Made by a program: the position numbers and the translations under genes
In this document: in pieces, positions 8,652-16,239 of the stretch
How positions within the stretch are numbered: the stretch's first letter is position 1
Layout: the number at the start of each line of letters is the position of its first letter
The notes under the pieces: model-generated
What the model was told of the DNA's origin: nothing
What the model saw: only the letters and a program-made list of their open reading frames with translations
The model's database searches: none
Assembly (NCBI GenBank): GCA_964558975.1
Contig: CAZLFQ010000001.1
Location: 682,001 to 746,000 of the forward strand
DNA: 64,000 nt
Direction: 5' to 3'
Source: CAZLFQ01 sp964558975
GTDB lineage: Bacteria; Pseudomonadota; Alphaproteobacteria; Rickettsiales; Midichloriaceae

Positions 8652-8687
8652 TTGTAAATATATAAAAGTATGATATGATACTAGTAT
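8652..8687 (+). promoter_or_regulatory. Promoter with overlapping operator of the RES/Xre operon
   Basis: TTGTAA at 8652-8657 and TATGAT at 8674-8679 are 16 bases apart. A perfect 10-base palindrome, ATACTAGTAT (8678-8687), overlaps the end of the -10 box. That is where an autoregulating Xre antitoxin would be expected to bind. The antitoxin ATG is at 8708. This is inferred from sequence only. Confidence 0.45.
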
Positions 8688-8707
8688 ATGGCATCATTTA
8701 ACACTAT

Positions 8708-9145
8708 ATGAGAAACGAAATAAAATCCATTAATGAGAAGCTAGGTAGTAAGCGTTTGTTACATCATCGCCTGACAACCAGTAGCGATCTAGAAGCTATA
8801 GTTGAAGAGGGTTTGCCAAAGGAATCTTTACAAAGAATTGCCTCATCTATTGCAATATATGAGAGTATACCAACCTCAGATATCGTATACAAGGTAGTTC
8901 CACAAGCAACATACAAAAGACGTCAGAAGCTTAGTACAGAAGCTAGTGAAAAAACTGTGCGAATAGCGCGAATAGTGGAGCTTGCAGAATTTGTATTTGA
9001 TGACAAAGATAAAGCTTTAGGGTTTCTGACCAAAAAACATAAATCTCTAAATGATAGAAAGCCATATATAGCCGTGTTAAATGAGATTGGAGCTAGAAGA
9101 GTTGAGGATATACTTTGGAAGATATTCTATGGCATCCCATCTTAA
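8708..9145 (+). CDS. Xre/MbcA/ParS-type antitoxin (DUF2384)
   Basis: A 145-residue antitoxin of the RES-Xre class. The N-terminal ~80 residues form a degenerate Xre-like DNA-binding part. The C-terminal ~55 residues match the toxin-binding domain: ELAEFVFDDKDKALGFL, then NEIGARRVEDILWKIFYGIPS in pieces, with the usual Gly-rich turn and closing FYGI. The protein should neutralise the downstream RES toxin and repress the operon. It overlaps the chosen RES start by 17 bases, the usual coupling. It is the first gene of the operon 8708-11976. Confidence 0.85.
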   Translation: MRNEIKSINEKLGSKRLLHHRLTTSSDLEAIVEEGLPKESLQRIASSIAIYESIPTSDIVYKVVPQATYKRRQKLSTEASEKTVRIARIVELAEFVFDDKDKALGFLTKKHKSLNDRKPYIAVLNEIGARRVEDILWKIFYGIPS

Positions 9146-9605
9146 ACTTACATTAAAATGCTTTAGAATAGCAGATAGTAGGCATCAAATCTTTTCGGGT
9201 TATGGAGCAGAGAAATATGGTGGTAGATGGAACCCTATTGGAAGTGCGGCAATATACACATCTCAAACATTGTCTTTAGCCATGCTCGAGCTAAGAGTAC
9301 ATCTAAATGAAATGGATTTACCTAATAATCATAGATATATCGAAATAACTTCAACTAAAGATATCCATACTGAAAAAGTAGATATACAGGATATAAAGGG
9401 AATTTCCGTAGATAACGATTCTGCTAGCAAGGAATATGGCTACAAGTGGATTAAAGAAGCAAGGACCGTTGCTTTGATAGTCCCATCAATAATTGTACCA
9501 CAAGAGTATAATATTGTCATAAATCCTGCTCATGAAGATTTTAAGTTACTAAAAGCATCAGACCCTAAAAAAATTAAATGGGATCAAAGGTTATTTAAAA
9601 AATGA
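9129..9605 (+). CDS. RES-domain toxin
   Basis: A 158-residue RES-domain protein. The conserved residues can be seen: R13 in CFRIAD, R33 in YGGRWN, Y43 in AIYTSQ and E54 in AMLELRVHL. The C-terminal VPSIIVPQEYNIVINPAH segment is also typical. Characterised RES toxins (for example MbcT) destroy cellular NAD+. I chose the ATG at 9129 because it has GGAAGA 7 bases upstream and starts right before the RES fold. An ATG at 9081 would add 16 residues. The stop overlaps the start of the PfkB-type kinase by 4 bases, so the kinase belongs to the same transcript. Confidence 0.87.
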   Translation: MASHLKLTLKCFRIADSRHQIFSGYGAEKYGGRWNPIGSAAIYTSQTLSLAMLELRVHLNEMDLPNNHRYIEITSTKDIHTEKVDIQDIKGISVDNDSASKEYGYKWIKEARTVALIVPSIIVPQEYNIVINPAHEDFKLLKASDPKKIKWDQRLFKK

Positions 9606-10750
9606 AATTCCTCGCTCTAGATTCACCCGTACTTGATATCGTCTTGATGAAGAGAGAGACTTTAAAAAAGCTAACTCAAGACACTGAAAATAAAGCTAAA
9701 ATTCTTGAGTTATATGATCAAATATATTCTATACTTGAACATCGCGGAGACAGACCAGGTGATAAAAATAATTTAGAGATAGCAGAAGAAATAGAAAGCC
9801 TAAATAATGCATTACATGCGTTTCAACAGAAGCTTCCTATGGATATTCATCTTCTGTATTTAGGTGGTTCTGCTTGCCGAAAACTTCACCATACAATGGC
9901 CTCTTTATGCGATTCAGAAGGTGGTTTAATTGGTGCTACTAAAGATGATGCGGAAGGTGACTTTCTGCGCACACAACTTAAAAAGTCAAATATAGAACTT
10001 TATGATAACGGTGTTTCGCTTTCTACAATACGCAAGTCACTTATCTATACTCTTAATAACGAAACAGATAGGGTGATATTACGCTTTCCATTTAAAGTAC
10101 CAAGTGAGCTTTATGGCAATCTTGAATTCTGCCGTGAGAAGATAGAAGAATCAGATGTAATTTTATTGGAGACCAGTCGTATACATATGTTTGGAGAGAA
10201 TGTTTTTAGTAAAATATTAGATATAGTTTTAGAACTTAAAAAAAGCATCATTTTCTATCCGCCAACTTTTGCAGGATTGCTTGCCAATGAGCAGAATAAA
10301 AATTTAATTTTGAAAACAGCATGGAATTCAACATTAATGACTATGAATGCTGAGGAGGGAATTTCAACTTTTATTGATCATAAATATCGCAGTAAAGTTC
10401 AATCATTGGATGATAAAAATCTTCAACTTCTACTATCAAAAATTCAACCTAACTTATCGTCAAAGCAATTGGCAATTGTTACTGTAGGCAAGCTGGGTGC
10501 GTATGGTGTTAGTAAAGAACACATTGTTCACGTGCCAGCAAATAAGGTTGAAAAAGCAATTAATACCTTAGGTGCTGGTGATTCATTTAGTGGTGGTGTA
10601 GCAGCTAGATATTTCTCAAAATTCCACCATAAAGAACTTTCCATTTTAGACATAAAAGATATATTGACCTACGGAGTTAATCTGGCTTCAATAGTAATTC
10701 AACAACCTGGAGGATTACTAGACCCCAAACTCGTTGCATGTATGAGATGA
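9602..10750 (+). CDS. PfkB-family carbohydrate/nucleoside kinase
   Basis: A 382-residue ribokinase-fold protein. The first PfkB signature region is LYLGGSACRKLHHTMASL, followed by GLIGATKDDAEGDFL. The second signature is INTLGAGDSFSGGVAAR near residue 325, with the catalytic Asp in GAGDSF. This family phosphorylates ribose, adenosine or other sugars and nucleosides; the substrate cannot be read from the sequence. The ATG overlaps the RES stop (ATGA), so the gene is translationally coupled to the toxin. A kinase acting on ribose or nucleoside products of NAD turnover would fit, but this is inference. Confidence 0.82.
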   Translation: MKFLALDSPVLDIVLMKRETLKKLTQDTENKAKILELYDQIYSILEHRGDRPGDKNNLEIAEEIESLNNALHAFQQKLPMDIHLLYLGGSACRKLHHTMASLCDSEGGLIGATKDDAEGDFLRTQLKKSNIELYDNGVSLSTIRKSLIYTLNNETDRVILRFPFKVPSELYGNLEFCREKIEESDVILLETSRIHMFGENVFSKILDIVLELKKSIIFYPPTFAGLLANEQNKNLILKTAWNSTLMTMNAEEGISTFIDHKYRSKVQSLDDKNLQLLLSKIQPNLSSKQLAIVTVGKLGAYGVSKEHIVHVPANKVEKAINTLGAGDSFSGGVAARYFSKFHHKELSILDIKDILTYGVNLASIVIQQPGGLLDPKLVACMR

Positions 10751-10766
10751 TAATTGAGGATTCTAA

Positions 10767-11216
10767 ATGAATAATAATGGTAAGCATTCTCTAGACGTTG
10801 CTGAATTACGTGCGGCAGTGGCACTAATATTACAAAAACCTTCAGATCCCAATAAACCTAGAACGATTGAGGATGAGATAGGAATAAAGCCAGAACAATT
10901 AGTCATTCCATGCAAATCCGTTGAGGGAAAACTAGGTGGAAGATTAATTTTTGATTTAGGTGGGATATCTGAAATAGAAAGCCAGAAATTACGCGAAGAA
11001 GCAAAGAAATTAGGGCGATCAAGTCGTGCTTTTGTGTTTTATCAAGATCAAGTTAAAGTTAGAGCTAAAGTAAATCATCCTAAAAAAGTTACCCATGAAA
11101 TGTTGTTTGGTAAGAAGCAACAAAATCATAAGCCAAATGTTGAAAACTCAAAAGCTGTAAGAGAACTAGAAAGGCGTAAAATTTCTAAAAAAGGACATGG
11201 ACAAAACTTGAGGTAG
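10767..11216 (+). CDS. Hypothetical protein, 149 aa, in RES operon
   Basis: I do not recognise this protein. It is small and basic, especially in its last 45 residues (many Lys and Arg, ending KKGHGQNLR). It has an ordered centre around GKLGGRLIFDLGG and FVFYQDQVKVRAKV. There is no signal peptide or membrane segment. GAGGA precedes the ATG. It sits 16 bases after the kinase and 1 base before the LOG-family gene, so it is firmly inside the operon. The basic tail could bind nucleic acid. Confidence 0.7.
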   Translation: MNNNGKHSLDVAELRAAVALILQKPSDPNKPRTIEDEIGIKPEQLVIPCKSVEGKLGGRLIFDLGGISEIESQKLREEAKKLGRSSRAFVFYQDQVKVRAKVNHPKKVTHEMLFGKKQQNHKPNVENSKAVRELERRKISKKGHGQNLR

Positions 11217-11217
11217 T

Positions 11218-11976
11218 ATGAAAACAGTAGCTGTATTCTGCAGTGCAGACGATAAAATATCCCAAAAATATAAAAATGAAGCTCGTGCTTTGGGTGAAAG
11301 ACTCGCAGAAACTGACAGTAATTTAGTTACTGGCGGCTCTAAAACTGGCCTGATGAAAGAAGTAGTAGATGGATTCTTAACTAAAGGTGAGAAAGAAAGA
11401 GTCACAGGAGTTTTGCCCGAAGTTTTAAAAGCACATAATGTTCATCACGAAGGCATATCTCAATTGCATTGGGTTGATGGAATGCACGAAAGACTAAAAA
11501 CTTTTCATTCGCTTGCGCAAGCAATTGTAGTTTTACCCGGAGGTTTTGGAACTATGCATGAGATGCTCGATTTTTTAGTCAGCAATCAATTTGGCATAAC
11601 ATCCCAAAAAATCATTCTACTTAATACAAATGGCTTTTGGGATTTTTTCTTAAAACAGCTTGAGGTCATGCAAGAAGAAAATATTTTAGCTGTTAAACAT
11701 CGCAATCTTTTACAAGTTGCAACTTCAATTGATCAGGCCATTTCTTTACTAGGTACGCAGCAAGTAGCAGCAGGACTTAGTGATAAGTATTGGGAAACAA
11801 AAAGAGTCTGCGACACCGTAACTTTTGTAGAGACATTACATGGTACTCTTCTAGACTGCGCCACTACTAGCATGCCTCAGCAACCACAAGGTGTGCAAGT
11901 TGCGCCAATAGATGCAGCTCAATTAGTTGGTGATTTCTGGCGTGAAGCAGAGAAAGGCAAAGGATTGGGTAAATAA
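11218..11976 (+). CDS. LOG-family nucleotide phosphoribohydrolase
   Basis: A 252-residue Rossmann protein of the LOG family (misannotated lysine decarboxylases). These enzymes hydrolyse nucleoside 5'-monophosphates to base plus ribose 5-phosphate. GGSKTG is at residues 39-44 and the signature PGGFGTMHE at 107-115. The preceding conserved Arg-Lys pair appears as MHERLKT (89-95), with the Lys shifted by one, which may alter specificity. About 60 residues after the core are unusual for the family. It is the last gene of the RES/Xre operon. Its 3' end overlaps the convergent transporter gene by 58 bases. Confidence 0.85.
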   Translation: MKTVAVFCSADDKISQKYKNEARALGERLAETDSNLVTGGSKTGLMKEVVDGFLTKGEKERVTGVLPEVLKAHNVHHEGISQLHWVDGMHERLKTFHSLAQAIVVLPGGFGTMHEMLDFLVSNQFGITSQKIILLNTNGFWDFFLKQLEVMQEENILAVKHRNLLQVATSIDQAISLLGTQQVAAGLSDKYWETKRVCDTVTFVETLHGTLLDCATTSMPQQPQGVQVAPIDAAQLVGDFWREAEKGKGLGK

Positions 11977-13346
11977 TTTGTGCGTATATTTGCAACAGAA
12001 AAACATATCATAACCAGACTAACTGCGTTGCCTATATAGAACATATTTATAAATTTCTCTCCTCCGCACATCTTCCAAATGATAGCTGACGATGAGGCAG
12101 TAATAATTGCAGATATGCATTGGTTATCAGTTAGAATATTTGGTCTTAGTATGCCTAAAATCACTGGTAAGAATAATCCAGCCATGAAGAAAGTTTCTAA
12201 GGTCAGCCATGCTTGTTCTATGCGGCCATCGAATGCAAATGAAAACAATATAGTAAGTAACATAGAAACAATAATTGCGAAGCTTCTAATTTTGGAAGAT
12301 GCTTGATATTTTGCAGGCATTAAGTCATATGAAATTATTGAACTCGCAATAAATAAAAATGAATCAAGAGCAGACAAAACAGTAAATAAAATTCCAACTA
12401 AAAATAGCCCACGTATACCATCTGGCAAAATTGTAAGAGCATAAACTAAATATGCATCATTAGGGTTTAAATCTGGCATATGTGCTTTTGCATATAGCCC
12501 ACCAGCGGTTGTACAAAAATCACAAATCATCCAAAAAATGATAGAAGTGAATATTCCCAATTTAGCAGTTTTTGTATCCTTTACAGCAAAACATCTTTGG
12601 TAGAATACTGGGCTTAAAACTGTAGTATTTAGTGCTATGAAAAACCAGACCAAAACTGTCGACCAGCTTTCATTTGCTTTAGCACTAAAATAACTTTCAG
12701 GCAGATTAGTTTGCAAATATTCAACTCCACCAAAGCTTAAGTATGAAACAATTACCACTGCAAATATAGCAACAAACATAAAAATAAACTGCACTATGTC
12801 ACACGCGATTATTGCTCTTAGCCCGCCATATATACAGTGCGCAGCAACTAATGACGTACCAATGATGATCGAGATATTTAGAGAAAAACCTAAAAATCCA
12901 TTTAAAAAAATACCAAGCGCTATGGCGTAAGGAATTGGCAGGACTTTAAAATATAAAAGCATGGCAGTAAGCTTTGCCGATTTTTCTCCGTAAGCTTTTT
13001 TTATCATTTCAGGGAATGATAAAACCTGCATCGCTCTGGATTTATTAAGAAAAAAGAGTGCAAAAATTGCAGCAGCAATATACCAAAAAAATCCTTGGGT
13101 TACGAAATTGTATATTCCTTTTTCATACGATATTTGTGTTACGCCAATTATCCCTGCGTACCAAGTGGCAACGAGTGTCGCCACAAAAACTGGTAATGTT
13201 AATCTGCGTCCCATCAACATATATTCCAATGTTGAATTGTTCTTAGTTTTAAGGAATTTGTTAAAGTAAAAAACAGCAATTGTTACGGTGATTGCCGCAG
13301 CAATTATCAGCCAGTCTAAAGTGGTGAGTAAGATGTGGTATTTCAT
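11919..13346 (-). CDS. thiV: Na+/solute symporter (SSS family), probable thiamine transporter
   Basis: A 475-residue integral membrane protein with about 12-13 hydrophobic segments and SSS-family features, such as LMGRRLTLPVFVATLVATWY near the N-terminus and LFTVLSALDSFLFIASS in the second half. A TPP riboswitch directly precedes the ATG, so the substrate is probably thiamine or a precursor, as proposed for ThiV-type SSS transporters; the symbol is used in that sense. AGGAAG in the riboswitch's 3' strand is the ribosome site. The C-terminal end overlaps the LOG gene on the opposite strand. Confidence 0.82.
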   Translation of the reverse strand: MKYHILLTTLDWLIIAAAITVTIAVFYFNKFLKTKNNSTLEYMLMGRRLTLPVFVATLVATWYAGIIGVTQISYEKGIYNFVTQGFFWYIAAAIFALFFLNKSRAMQVLSFPEMIKKAYGEKSAKLTAMLLYFKVLPIPYAIALGIFLNGFLGFSLNISIIIGTSLVAAHCIYGGLRAIIACDIVQFIFMFVAIFAVVIVSYLSFGGVEYLQTNLPESYFSAKANESWSTVLVWFFIALNTTVLSPVFYQRCFAVKDTKTAKLGIFTSIIFWMICDFCTTAGGLYAKAHMPDLNPNDAYLVYALTILPDGIRGLFLVGILFTVLSALDSFLFIASSIISYDLMPAKYQASSKIRSFAIIVSMLLTILFSFAFDGRIEQAWLTLETFFMAGLFLPVILGILRPNILTDNQCISAIITASSSAIIWKMCGGEKFINMFYIGNAVSLVMICFSVANIRTNYLPNPLPFSASRQKSPTN

Positions 13347-13350
13347 AAAC

Positions 13351-13430
13351 TTCCTACGTTGGCATTATCCAAATCAGGTTATAGGGTATAATCTCAGCCG
13401 ACTTTTAACGGTGTCAGCACCCCTGCGTTG
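13351..13430 (-). promoter_or_regulatory. TPP riboswitch (THI element)
   Basis: Read on the minus strand, the classic THI-box pieces appear in order: CAGGGGTGCT, GGCTGAGA, ACCC followed by AACCTGAT, then TGGATAATGCCAACG and TAGGAA. The final AGGAAG is the Shine-Dalgarno sequence of the transporter, 5 bases before its ATG. Binding of TPP would hide it, which implies translational control. Confidence 0.95.
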
Positions 13431-13487
13431 TTTGCATTATAGCATAATAAAATAATCTGTCATCCATGAGAAATCGGTGATGAATAC

Positions 13488-13590
13488 TTTCTTGGATTCG
13501 AAGAATCCATTGGGTGTGTGTAATTTTTGCTTAAGCCGCCTTAGGCGCGCAAAAATTCCCCCCGAGCACACACCCAATAGCTTCTTCTCA
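13488..13590. repeat. Palindromic repeat, copy A
   Basis: A 103-base element nearly identical to copy B at 55001-55106. It contains the small hairpin GGATTC-GAA-GAATCC and then a long interrupted hairpin at 13509-13578. The outer arms are ATTGGGTGTGTG and CACACACCCAAT; the inner arms are AATTTTTGC and GCAAAAATT around CCGCCTTAGG. It lies downstream of sucD and upstream of the TPP riboswitch, and is richer in G+C than its surroundings. Confidence 0.85.
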
Positions 13591-13616
13591 TTGAGTTAAG
13601 CAATGATAGGAAGGAT

Positions 13617-14492
13617 CTATCTCTTCAACGCTTTAAGCATTGTTTCTCCAAGTGTTGCAGGCGATTCAGAAACATGAATTCCAACAGATCTCATCACTTC
13701 AATCTTAGCTTCAGCTGTGTCATTACCACCAGAAACGATGGCACCAGCGTGACCCATACGTTTTCCAGGAGGAGCAGTACGGCCAGCAATAAAGCCAACA
13801 ACTGGCTTCTTAGTTTTGCAGCTTTTAATGAACTCAGCGCCTTCAACTTCAGCACTACCACCAATCTCACCGATCATGATAATTGCATCTGTGCCTTCAT
13901 CTTCAACGAATAGCTTTAAGCAATCAACAAAGTTTGTGCCGTTCACAGGATCACCACCAATACCAACGCATGTTGATTGTCCTAGTCCAACCGCAGTTGT
14001 TTGAGCAACTGCTTCATAAGTCAATGTTCCAGAGCGTGACACGATACCAATTTTTCCTTTCTTATGAATATACCCTGGCATGATACCAATCTTACATTCA
14101 TCAGGAGTTATAATCCCTGGGCAATTTGGTCCGATAAGACGAGTTTTGCTGCCTTGCAAAGCTTTCTTTACTCTCACCATATCTAACACTGGAATGCCTT
14201 CAGTGATACAAACCACTAATTCAATTCCCGCATCAATTGCTTCTAAAATTGCATCTGCAGCGAAGGGAGGTGGAACGTAAATAGCAGATGCATTGCACCC
14301 TGTTCTCTCTCTCGCTTCATGCACAGTATTGAATACTGGAAGATTCAAATGTTTTTGGCCACCCTTCCCAGGAGTAACACCACCAACCATCTGTGTTCCA
14401 TATGCCACAGCCTGCTCAGAGTGGAATGTTCCTTGCGCTCCTGTAAAGCCCTGACAAATTACTTTTGTGTTTTTATTTACTAAAATTGACAT
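13617..14492 (-). CDS. sucD: Succinyl-CoA synthetase alpha subunit
   Basis: The 291-residue alpha subunit of the TCA-cycle enzyme that makes succinate and ATP or GTP from succinyl-CoA. It has the CoA-binding Rossmann domain (QGFTGAQGTFH near residue 15). The phosphorylated His lies in KRMGHAGAIVSGG and the signature GGDPVNGTNFVD is present. The ATG overlaps the sucC stop by one base (TAATG). The length is standard. Confidence 0.97.
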   Translation of the reverse strand: MSILVNKNTKVICQGFTGAQGTFHSEQAVAYGTQMVGGVTPGKGGQKHLNLPVFNTVHEARERTGCNASAIYVPPPFAADAILEAIDAGIELVVCITEGIPVLDMVRVKKALQGSKTRLIGPNCPGIITPDECKIGIMPGYIHKKGKIGIVSRSGTLTYEAVAQTTAVGLGQSTCVGIGGDPVNGTNFVDCLKLFVEDEGTDAIIMIGEIGGSAEVEGAEFIKSCKTKKPVVGFIAGRTAPPGKRMGHAGAIVSGGNDTAEAKIEVMRSVGIHVSESPATLGETMLKALKR

Positions 14493-15682
14493 TATGCAGC
14501 CTCTCTTGATTTTTCTACAGCTTCTACGATTTTTTTCGCGGCATCACCCAAGTCTTTCGCAGACACTAGATTCAAACCCGATTGATCAAGCATAGTTCTT
14601 CCTTTATCAGCATTTGTTCCTTCAAGTCTTACAACCACTGGAACTTTAATACCTATCTCTTTAGCTGCATTAATTACACCATCAGCAATAATATCACAAC
14701 GCATGATTCCGCCGAAAATATTTACCAATATTCCTTTCACGTTTTGATCAGAAAGAATAAGTTTAAATGCTTCTTTAACGCGTTCTTTAGTAGCACCGCC
14801 ACCAACGTCAAGGAAGTTTGCAGGATCACCGCCAAACAATTTAATGATATCCATTGTTGCCATAGCTAAGCCAGCACCGTTCACCATACAGCCAATATTA
14901 CCTGTCATTCTGATGTAATTTAGTTCATGTTTAGATGCTTCGTATTCTAACGGATCTTCTTCTGTAATATCGCGAAGTTCAACGATGTCTGGATGACGAT
15001 AAAGAGCATTTGAATCGAAATTAATTTTCGCATCAAGCGCTAGGAAATCACCTTGTTTTGTTTCAATAAGCGGGTTGATTTCAAGTTGAGAGCAATCATT
15101 ATCAACAAATGCTTTATATATAGCTTTGATGAATTTGTTCATCTTTTTGATTTGTTCACCTTCAAGTTTCAAACCGAACGCAATATTGCGACAATGAAAA
15201 TCTTGAATACCAATTGTTGGATCGATTGAAACATTTATTATTTTCTCAGGCGAGTTATGCGCAACTTCTTCAATATCCATACCACCTTCTGTTGAAGCGA
15301 TCATGGTCACTCCAGAGGTTTGCCTATCAACTACAGCCGAAAGATAATACTCATGTTTAATATCCGAGCCTTCTTCGATGTATACTTTTTGCACTACCTT
15401 CCCTTCTGGGCCAGTTTGGTGTGTAACCAAGGTCATGCCTAGCATAGCTTCAGCGTACTTTGTAGCTTCTTCTACTGTTTTAGCTAGCTTTACGCCACCA
15501 CCTTTGCCGCGTCCACCAGCGTGGATTTGCGCTTTAACAACCGCAATTTTAGCGCCCATTTCGCCAAGCACTTTTTTAGCAGCAGCCTCAGCTTCTTTAG
15601 GATTGCTTGCTATTATACCTCTAGGCACTGGTACGCCGTATTTAGCGAGTACGGTCTTTGCCTGATATTCATGTATATTCAT
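14492..15682 (-). CDS. sucC: Succinyl-CoA synthetase beta subunit
   Basis: The 396-residue ATP-grasp beta subunit of succinyl-CoA synthetase. The N-terminus MNIHEYQAKTVLAKYGVPVP is canonical. The ligase signature appears in GNIGCMVNGAGLAMATMD and LVNIFGGIMRCD. GGAGCG precedes the ATG at a normal spacing. It forms an operon with sucD. Other TCA genes are not adjacent. Confidence 0.97.
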   Translation of the reverse strand: MNIHEYQAKTVLAKYGVPVPRGIIASNPKEAEAAAKKVLGEMGAKIAVVKAQIHAGGRGKGGGVKLAKTVEEATKYAEAMLGMTLVTHQTGPEGKVVQKVYIEEGSDIKHEYYLSAVVDRQTSGVTMIASTEGGMDIEEVAHNSPEKIINVSIDPTIGIQDFHCRNIAFGLKLEGEQIKKMNKFIKAIYKAFVDNDCSQLEINPLIETKQGDFLALDAKINFDSNALYRHPDIVELRDITEEDPLEYEASKHELNYIRMTGNIGCMVNGAGLAMATMDIIKLFGGDPANFLDVGGGATKERVKEAFKLILSDQNVKGILVNIFGGIMRCDIIADGVINAAKEIGIKVPVVVRLEGTNADKGRTMLDQSGLNLVSAKDLGDAAKKIVEAVEKSREAA

Positions 15683-15824
15683 CAGATCGCTCCTTAATTT
15701 ATATTTATGTCGATGTGACTCTCAGAATATCAGCTTTTGCTCAGAAAACAAGTAGTCCGCTCTCATAAACCCAAGAAAATATCGCGCAAACCCTTGAAAA
15801 CACGGCAAAAGCACGGCTTTCTCA

Positions 15825-15853
15825 TTGAATGCCGCATTTACATCTGATATAAT
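15825..15853 (+). promoter_or_regulatory. Sigma-70-type promoter in sucC-ydcH gap
   Basis: TTGAAT (15825-15830) and TATAAT (15848-15853) are separated by exactly 17 bases. Transcription would start near 15860 and could produce a long leader for the YdcH-like gene or a small RNA. Confidence 0.5.
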
Positions 15854-15969
15854 AATAATCAAGAGCAAAAATGCAAAAATTACACAATTACATTGCAATA
15901 CTCTACTTGTTAAGAAGTTGTTAAGATGTCAATAAAAAAATTAACGATTTATTAACAATTAGTTGATAG

Positions 15970-15997
15970 TGGACACGCAAAAGTGTGTTATGATAAT
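15970..15997 (+). promoter_or_regulatory. Probable promoter of YdcH-like gene with internal dyad
   Basis: TGGACA (15970-15975) and GATAAT (15992-15997) are 16 bases apart. The spacer contains the inverted repeat ACAC-GCAAAA-GTGT, a possible operator between -35 and -10. The gene start is 41 bases downstream of the -10. Confidence 0.4.
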
Positions 15998-16037
15998 TAG
16001 GTAAGAGATTTTAATTTATATATTGGAGGTATACAGC

Positions 16038-16238
16038 ATGGTAAATGAAATTAAATTTCGTAAAGAGCTAGAACACTTTAGAAGCGAGCATCAAGCTGTG
16101 GAAAACCAAATTGCAAAAGCAGTATCGACAAAAGTGGTTAACCAGTTTGAAGTTCAAAAACTCAAAAAAGCTAAACTTGAGTTAAGAGATAAGATTACAC
16201 AACTTGAGTATTTTCTTGTTGGCGATATCGTAGCTTAA
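16038..16238 (+). CDS. YdcH-family (DUF465) small protein
   Basis: A 66-residue protein, helical throughout, with the YdcH/DUF465 pattern: EHFRSEHQAVENQI, then FEVQKLKKAKLELRDKITQLE. The family is small and widespread in proteobacteria and has no firm function. I chose the ATG at 16038 because GGAGGT lies 8-13 bases upstream. An in-frame TTG at 16023 would place the ribosome site inside the gene. The stop is 1 base from the stop of convergent trmB. Confidence 0.85.
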   Translation: MVNEIKFRKELEHFRSEHQAVENQIAKAVSTKVVNQFEVQKLKKAKLELRDKITQLEYFLVGDIVA

Positions 16239-16239
16239 T

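Larger units (their letters stand above)
15683..16037. other. 355-base intergenic region
   Basis: No convincing gene lies between sucC (divergent) and the YdcH-like gene. It contains two promoter-like arrays on the plus strand, listed separately. A 17-codon ATG frame at about 15870 has no ribosome site, so I do not call it. Confidence 0.5.

Noticed and set aside
15870..15923. 17-codon peptide frame downstream of a promoter
   Set aside because: There is no ribosome site and no similarity to a known leader peptide.
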